Shown here: positions 8,122-12,167 of the stretch, one piece after another
How positions within the stretch are numbered: position 1 is the first letter of the stretch
Layout of the letters: each line of letters starts with the position of its first letter
Assembly (NCBI GenBank): GCA_011322755.1
Contig: DRLZ01000133.1
Span: 1-12,167, forward strand
DNA: 12,167 nucleotides
From: Crenotrichaceae bacterium
Lineage (GTDB): Bacteria > Pseudomonadota > Gammaproteobacteria > Methylococcales > DRLZ01
Reading direction: 5' to 3'
The notes under the pieces: generated by a model
Database searches by the model: none
What the model was told of the DNA's origin: nothing
What the model saw: the letters and a program-made list of their open reading frames with translations, nothing else
Translations under genes and position numbers: made by a program

Positions 8122-9054
8122 GTGCCAGACAAAGATGAAAAATCAAAACGACGTGAAAAAATCACAAAAAAGGATGCTTTAAAACAGCTTGAAAAGCTGA
8201 AGAATCCAAAACATGTTTTGAGTCAACCTGAAACCATGCAGGGTAAGGATTTATTGGCAATTACCCACGCTGTCGGCGATTATCCTTATTCTGAAAAACT
8301 GAGTACAGATGAATACGAGCAGGAAAAACAATTATTGCAAACCGAACTATTAAAGGTTCAAAGCTGGGTTAAAGAGCATCGTCAGAAAATCGTCATCCTG
8401 TTTGAAGGGCGTGATGCAGCAGGGAAAGGCGGAACCATTAAACGCTATATGGAGCATCTTAACCCAAGAGCTGCCCATGTTGTTGCTCTGGAAAAGCCTT
8501 CTCCGAGAGAACAAGGGGAATGGTATTTTCAACGCTATGTCTGTCAACTACCTACAAAGGGTGAAATGGTGTTTTTTGACCGCTCCTGGTACAACCGTGC
8601 AGGGGTTGAAAAAGTGATGGGTTTTTGTACCGATGAAGAATATCTGGAATTTATGCGTCAGGCGCCTCTACTCGAGCGAATGCTGGTCAATGAAGGAACC
8701 TTGCTAACAAAATACTGGTTTTCAGTGACCCGCCAGGAACAGCTGAGACGTTTCCATTCCCGCAAGCACGACCCGCTAAAACACTGGAAGTTAAGCGATA
8801 TTGATTTGTTGTCACTGGATAAGTGGGATGAGTATACAGAAGCCCGCAAGTCGATGTTTTTTTATACCGATACAGCCGATGCGCGCTGGGTTGTCATCAA
8901 GTCAGACGATAAAAAACGCGCACGTATTAACAGCATGCGTCATTTCCTCTACACACTGGACTATCCGAATAAAGATCATACCATCGCTCATCAACCCGAT
9001 CCGAAAATTGTGGGTTATGTCGATCAGATTTACCGCAAGCAGGAAGATGCTTGA
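8122..9054 (+). CDS. ppk2: Polyphosphate kinase 2 (PPK2 family)
   Basis: Cytoplasmic kinase of 310 residues that transfers phosphate between inorganic polyphosphate and nucleoside diphosphates, linking polyphosphate stores to ATP/GTP pools. Visible signatures are the Walker A loop GRDAAGKGGT at about 96-105, the Walker B segment VFFDRSWYNR at about 150-159, and the following lid region with many Arg/Lys (RRFHSRKHDPLKHWKLS, about 209-225). The ending near YPNKD is typical of the family. The single kinase domain and the length fit the one-domain class; nucleotide preference (ADP or GDP) cannot be read reliably. A Lys/Glu-rich tail of about 45 residues precedes the core. The start is GTG with a good ribosome binding site. 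The gene stands apart from the cytochrome operon by 154 bases and probably has its own promoter. Confidence 0.96.
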   Translation: MPDKDEKSKRREKITKKDALKQLEKLKNPKHVLSQPETMQGKDLLAITHAVGDYPYSEKLSTDEYEQEKQLLQTELLKVQSWVKEHRQKIVILFEGRDAAGKGGTIKRYMEHLNPRAAHVVALEKPSPREQGEWYFQRYVCQLPTKGEMVFFDRSWYNRAGVEKVMGFCTDEEYLEFMRQAPLLERMLVNEGTLLTKYWFSVTRQEQLRRFHSRKHDPLKHWKLSDIDLLSLDKWDEYTEARKSMFFYTDTADARWVVIKSDDKKRARINSMRHFLYTLDYPNKDHTIAHQPDPKIVGYVDQIYRKQEDA

Positions 9055-9067
9055 TTGTTGGTAAAGC

Positions 9068-9125
9068 CACCAGCAATGTCTATCTTTCAAACCATATCTA
9101 AAATGATATGAGAGACATGTTGGTG
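9068..9125 (+). terminator. 58-base imperfect hairpin after ppk2, possible terminator
   Basis: Starting 13 bases after the ppk2 stop, 9068-9081 pairs with 9113-9125: CACCA/TGGTG, one G-U pair, CA/TG, a bulged A at 9076, then TGTCT/AGACA. Inside lies a second stem, CATATC (9093-9098) with GATATG (9105-9110), around a 6-base loop. A moderately T-rich stretch (TTGTTTCTG) follows, without a clean T-run. It may end ppk2 transcription or protect the 3' end. A small mobile-repeat remnant is an alternative. Confidence 0.45.
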
Positions 9126-9137
9126 TTGTTTCTGTCA

Positions 9138-9212
9138 AATGCTGTTCTGAAATGACCCAACTGGCTTGTCGCCTGTTTGTCCTTTGCGATGTGCATGGAC
9201 GAACAGCAATTT
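9138..9212. repeat. Widely spaced inverted repeat in the ppk2-ssb gap
   Basis: AAATGCTGTTC at about 9137-9147 is mirrored by GAACAGCAATTT at 9201-9212 with one extra A. The arms are 53 bases apart. ACTGGCT also occurs twice (9160 and 9218). No gene or known RNA is recognisable in this convergent gap. The repeat may be chance. Confidence 0.3.
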
Positions 9213-9307
9213 CATTTACTGGCTCAATGGTACAACGACGTGAGCGTAATTCGCCAGAATTGTGTCTATTACACAGTTACTTGTCATAGCAAAATGATCA
9301 TTATTGG

Positions 9308-9325
9308 CCCATTTTTTAAAATGGG
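9308..9325 (-). terminator. Perfect 8-bp palindrome over the ssb stop codon
   Basis: CCCATTTT and AAAATGGG flank two T bases, and the ssb TAA (9316-9318) lies at the centre. Read on the minus strand it could fold into a short hairpin at the end of the ssb message. No T-run follows, so a classic intrinsic terminator is not shown. A second palindrome, AATGATCATT, lies just downstream at 9293-9302. Confidence 0.35.
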
Positions 9326-9771
9326 ATATCGTCGTCAAAGTCGCCATTGTCTACTGGAGCACTCTGAGGAGCTGTATTATTCTGTTGCGGAGCAGGATTT
9401 GATTGTTGGGGCTGGTTAAAACTGGCAGTGCCACCTGAAGGTTTACTGTCCAGAAACTGCATTTCTCGAGCAATAATTTCGGTTGTATAACGGTCTTGTC
9501 CATCCTGGCCCTGCCATTTATTGGTGCGGATGCTGCCTTCGATATAAATCTTGCTGCCTTTTCTAAGGTATTCTCCTGCAATTTCTGCCTGTCGGTTATA
9601 GAGTACGACACGGTGCCATTCAGTCCGCTCCTGGTTTTCTCCAGTTTGTTTGTCTTTCCAGCGCTCAGAAGTAGCGAGCCGCAGGTTGGTGACTGCAGCT
9701 CCACTGGGCATATAGCGTACTTCAGGATCTGCTCCCAGATTCCCGATCAGCATTACTTTGTTTAAAGCCAT
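9316..9771 (-). CDS. ssb: Single-stranded DNA-binding protein
   Basis: SSB coats single-stranded DNA during replication, repair and recombination and recruits partner enzymes through its C-terminal tail. The 151-residue protein has the OB-fold core at about 1-110 (opening [19 protein letters not shown], then the [11 protein letters not shown] and [12 protein letters not shown] strands). A Gln/Asn/Pro-rich flexible linker runs from about 112 to 141, and the acidic tip DFDDDIPF ends the protein; it is the standard partner-docking motif. It is shorter than the 178-residue E. coli protein, all in the linker. The start is ATG with a strong ribosome binding site. It follows the MFS gene by 21 bases and is probably co-transcribed with it. 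No LexA box is visible nearby. Confidence 0.98.
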   Translation of the reverse strand: MALNKVMLIGNLGADPEVRYMPSGAAVTNLRLATSERWKDKQTGENQERTEWHRVVLYNRQAEIAGEYLRKGSKIYIEGSIRTNKWQGQDGQDRYTTEIIAREMQFLDSKPSGGTASFNQPQQSNPAPQQNNTAPQSAPVDNGDFDDDIPF

Positions 9772-9776
9772 GGTTG

Positions 9777-9782
9777 TCTCCT
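9777..9782 (-). promoter_or_regulatory. Ribosome binding site of ssb
   Basis: AGGAGA on the minus strand lies 5 bases before the ssb ATG. It is a near-perfect Shine-Dalgarno that fixes the start and allows strong translation of ssb within the MFS-ssb message. Confidence 0.8.
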
Positions 9783-9792
9783 GATAAATGAG

Positions 9793-11160
9793 TTAGGTTG
9801 AATGGGCTGCTTGTTTACCAAGCAGGTGTTCCAATGCTTGTCTATTTAATTTAGATTTATTCACTTTAAGATAGGCGACGTCGTCTTCAGGGACAATGAC
9901 CGCCTCTTCAATTCCTGCAATTTTAGCGATATCAACCGAGAGTTGTCTGGCATGTTCGTTACTGTCGACATTAACAGACCACAACATGCTGCTGATGTGT
10001 CGTGGCGGTTTCATAAACGAAGCGACCATGACCCACACCAGTACAATAATAGCGATGACCAGAAACACTGTACTTGCTCCCCAATGACCTGATATCCAGC
10101 CTGATAGTGTTCCCCCACAGAAAGCACCGAGAAACTGGCTGGTGGAATAAACACCCATCGCTGTTCCTTTTGAATCTGCAGGCGCAAGTTTGGAAACCAG
10201 AGACGGCAGCGTTGCTTCCAGTACATTAAATCCGGAAAAGAAAATAAACATGGAAAGACTGATTGCAAGTACACTGTCATGGAACAGGGCAAAACCAATT
10301 TCAGCAAAGCTGACCAGCATGATTGCAGACAGAAACACAGTTTTCATTTTCTGTTTGCTTTCTGCGAGAATCACCAATGGTATCATGACTGCGACTGATA
10401 AAAGTAAAGTAGGCAGGTAAATTTTCCAGTGCTCAATCACCGGAAGACCTGCTTTAATAATCAAGATGGGTAGTACAACAAAACCTGCTGTCATCACTAA
10501 ATGTAATGCAAAAATGCCAAAATCGAGTCTTAGTAATTCAGGATTGCTGACGACTTGCCGCATCAATGCCGGCAATGTTTCTGCATCACGATGGAAGCGT
10601 TGCCTGACTGGATTCGGAATGAATGTAAACAGGATAACGAATGCGCTAATTGCGAATGCTGCGGTGAGCCAGAATATTCCCGATAAGCCGACTTGACTGG
10701 CGATGATTGGCCCAGCAATTAATGACACTGCAAAGGCAAGACCAATACTCATACCGATGCTTGCCATTGCCTTGGTGCGCTGATCTTCACGTGTCAGATC
10801 GGCGAGCAATGCCATGGTTGCCGCTGCGATAGCGCCACTACCTTGCAGAGCGCGGCCAGCGATGATCATGTAGATAGAATCAGCCATCGCTGCAACTATA
10901 CTGCCTGCAGCAAACAGGCATAAACCCATGGCAATGACCTTCTTGCGTCCTAATCGGTCAGAAGCCATACCAAATGGAATTTGAAAAATTGCCTGGGTTA
11001 GACCATAGGCGCCGATTGCCAGCCCAATCAATGCAGGTGTTGCCGATTGCAGATGTTGTGCAAATGCAGAAAATACGGGCAAAATCATAAACAAACCCAG
11101 CATTCGCATTGCATAGATGCTCGCCAATCCGATCGTTGCCTTTGTTTCTGACGGACTCAT
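9793..11160 (-). CDS. yajR: YajR-like major facilitator transporter with C-terminal YAM domain
   Basis: Inner-membrane drug/proton antiporter-type transporter with twelve expected helices; substrate unknown. From the ATG at 11160 it is 455 residues, very close to E. coli YajR (454), and its start MSPSETKATIGL aligns with that of YajR. MFS motif A is seen as FGMASDRLGRKK at about 63-74, and GRALQGSGAIAAATMALL at about 102-119 is strongly YajR-like. GTAMGVYSTSQFLG is conserved in the second half. The last 66 residues form a soluble beta-alpha unit, matching the YAM domain of YajR. The frame stays open upstream to a TTG at 11211 (472 residues), and another TTG at 11190 follows a GAGAGA stretch. 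No good Shine-Dalgarno precedes the ATG, so the start is open. It lies upstream of ssb and divergent from uvrA. Confidence 0.92.
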   Translation of the reverse strand: MSPSETKATIGLASIYAMRMLGLFMILPVFSAFAQHLQSATPALIGLAIGAYGLTQAIFQIPFGMASDRLGRKKVIAMGLCLFAAGSIVAAMADSIYMIIAGRALQGSGAIAAATMALLADLTREDQRTKAMASIGMSIGLAFAVSLIAGPIIASQVGLSGIFWLTAAFAISAFVILFTFIPNPVRQRFHRDAETLPALMRQVVSNPELLRLDFGIFALHLVMTAGFVVLPILIIKAGLPVIEHWKIYLPTLLLSVAVMIPLVILAESKQKMKTVFLSAIMLVSFAEIGFALFHDSVLAISLSMFIFFSGFNVLEATLPSLVSKLAPADSKGTAMGVYSTSQFLGAFCGGTLSGWISGHWGASTVFLVIAIIVLVWVMVASFMKPPRHISSMLWSVNVDSNEHARQLSVDIAKIAGIEEAVIVPEDDVAYLKVNKSKLNRQALEHLLGKQAAHST

Positions 11161-11233
11161 TGTTGTGTGTGTCTGTTCAGTTGTCTCCAAATCTTTGTTT
11201 CTCTCTTGCAAGTATATGACGTTAGAATAATCC

Positions 11234-11259
11234 AGGTAACCACTTTGCGTTGGTTATCT
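11234..11259. promoter_or_regulatory. Inverted repeat in the yajR-uvrA divergent control region
   Basis: AGGTAACCA (11234-11242) and TGGTTATCT (11251-11259) are complementary at eight of nine positions around an 8-base centre. It lies about 52 bases before uvrA, between the divergent genes, so it may be an operator for one or both. It does not match the LexA consensus CTG-N10-CAG. Confidence 0.35.
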
Positions 11260-11274
11260 AAAACAGCATATATT
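11245..11274 (+). promoter_or_regulatory. Candidate uvrA promoter
   Basis: TATATT at 11269-11274 is a good -10 match. TTGCGT at 11245-11250, 18 bases upstream, is a weak -35. It would overlap the right half of the inverted repeat at 11234-11259, which suits repression by a protein bound there. Pattern matching only. Confidence 0.3.
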
Positions 11275-11300
11275 AGCAGGTTAATTTGAGCTTGTAGTCA

Positions 11301-11316
11301 ACTATGAAACTATGAA
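11301..11316 (+). repeat. Tandem 8-base duplication at the uvrA start
   Basis: ACTATGAA occurs twice in a row. Each copy holds an ATG: the first (11304) is out of frame with uvrA and reads only M-K-L-stop, ending at TGA 11313-11315, inside the true start region. The second (11312) opens uvrA. Confidence 0.75.
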
Positions 11317-12167
11317 ACAGATTTCTATCCGGGGTGCGCGCACTCATAATCTTAAAAACATTGATATTGATTTGCCGCGTAATCAATTGATTGTAATTAC
11401 TGGTCTATCAGGCTCAGGCAAATCATCACTGGCTTTTGATACCATCTACGCTGAAGGACAACGTCGCTACGTGGAATCCTTGTCAGCTTATGCGCGCCAG
11501 TTTTTATCGATGATGGAAAAGCCTGACGTCGATCATATTGAAGGCTTGTCTCCGGCGATATCAATCGAGCAGAAATCGACATCACATAATCCACGTTCCA
11601 CAGTCGGCACAATTACTGAAATATATGATTATTTGCGTTTGCTGTTTGCCCGGGCAGGTGAGCCGCGCTGCCCCGAGCATCATACTTCACTGGAAGCGCA
11701 AACCATCAGTCAAATGGTGGATCAGGTGCTGACGTTGCCGGAGAAAAGTCGCTGGATGCTGCTGGCGCCTGTGGTTAACCAGCGCAAAGGCGAACATACC
11801 CAGATTCTGCAAGATTTGCAAGGTCAGGGCTTTATTCGCGCCCGTATTGATGGTGAAATCTACGAGCTGGATGAACCGCCAGTTCTGGATTTACGCAAGC
11901 AGCATACCATCGAAGTGATTGTTGACCGTTTTCGGGTACGAGATGATTTATCTGTGCGGCTGGCCGAATCATTTGAAACCGCACTGAATCTAGCTGATGG
12001 GATTGCGATTGTGATGTCAATGGATGATGACAGCGAAAAGTTGTTATTTTCGAACCGTTTCGCCTGCAACCAATGCGGTTATAGCCTGAGTGAGCTAGAG
12101 CCAAGAATCTTTTCGTTCAACAATCCAAAAGGCGCTTGCCCTGAATGTGACGGGCTGGGCTCTACAC
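11312..12167 (+). CDS. uvrA: UvrA, excinuclease ABC subunit A (3' partial)
   Basis: DNA damage-recognition ATPase of nucleotide excision repair, which acts with UvrB and UvrC. The first 285 residues are present; the full protein is about 940, so the gene continues past the window. Visible features are the Walker A motif GLSGSGKSS at 31-39, the UvrA signature [17 protein letters not shown] just after it, and the first zinc module with Cys pairs at 252/255 and 276/279, matching E. coli C253, C256, C277 and C280. The sequence [19 protein letters not shown] is characteristic. ATG 11312 is chosen because [17 protein letters not shown] matches the usual UvrA beginning. No Shine-Dalgarno is seen. 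In E. coli uvrA is SOS-controlled, but no LexA box is visible in the divergent region here. Confidence 0.98.
   Translation, partial: MKQISIRGARTHNLKNIDIDLPRNQLIVITGLSGSGKSSLAFDTIYAEGQRRYVESLSAYARQFLSMMEKPDVDHIEGLSPAISIEQKSTSHNPRSTVGTITEIYDYLRLLFARAGEPRCPEHHTSLEAQTISQMVDQVLTLPEKSRWMLLAPVVNQRKGEHTQILQDLQGQGFIRARIDGEIYELDEPPVLDLRKQHTIEVIVDRFRVRDDLSVRLAESFETALNLADGIAIVMSMDDDSEKLLFSNRFACNQCGYSLSELEPRIFSFNNPKGACPECDGLGST

Noticed and set aside
9055..9315. Possible small RNA or tRNA in the ppk2-ssb gap
   Set aside because: No tRNA cloverleaf or known RNA motif could be recognised; only hairpins and short repeats are seen.
9177..9419. 80-codon plus-strand open frame between ppk2 and ssb
   Set aside because: It overlaps the end of ssb on the opposite strand, has no ribosome binding site, and its product has no recognisable domain.
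11304..11315. ATG at 11304 as the uvrA start
   Set aside because: It reads only three codons before TGA; the frame matching UvrA begins at 11312.
1..12167. CRISPR arrays, insertion sequences, prophage or integrase genes
   Set aside because: No regularly spaced repeats, transposase, integrase or attachment-type repeats were seen; every long open region is accounted for by the listed genes.

Overview
The window looks like a chromosomal segment of a gammaproteobacterium of moderate GC. Three points support this: yajR-type MFS gene and ssb lie together on the minus strand, divergent from uvrA, which is a gammaproteobacterial arrangement; the MFS protein carries the C-terminal extra domain of the YajR family; and SSB and UvrA closely resemble the enterobacterial proteins. 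I cannot place the genus from the sequence.

Bases 1-7967 are one tightly packed plus-strand operon of four exported proteins, with gaps of 4, 1 and 8 bases. In order they are: a multiheme c-type cytochrome with at least 9 CXXCH motifs, whose 5' end lies outside the window; a 581-residue probable outer-membrane beta-barrel; a 1243-residue protein with 10 CXXCH motifs in its first two thirds and a six-blade LVIVD-type beta-propeller in its last third; and a 433-residue cytochrome c554-like protein with four CXXCH sites and one CX4CH site. Together they carry at least 24 predicted hemes. Cytochrome, barrel, large cytochrome is the logic of a porin-cytochrome conduit that moves electrons across the outer membrane. 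The sequence does not show the direction of flow (metal, mineral or partner-cell reduction versus oxidation of an external donor). No inner-membrane quinol-linked cytochrome is present in the window.

Bases 7968-8121 hold a weak terminator-like hairpin and a candidate promoter. Then ppk2 (polyphosphate kinase 2) follows, with a GTG start and a good ribosome binding site. The 261-base convergent gap after it contains a 58-base imperfect hairpin and smaller palindromes but no convincing gene.

Bases 9316-11160 on the minus strand encode a yajR-like MFS transporter followed 21 bases later by ssb. A divergent control region of about 150 bases separates them from uvrA, which runs off the 3' end of the window. 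These right-hand genes are ordinary housekeeping genes. The left-hand electron-transfer operon is the part of special interest.
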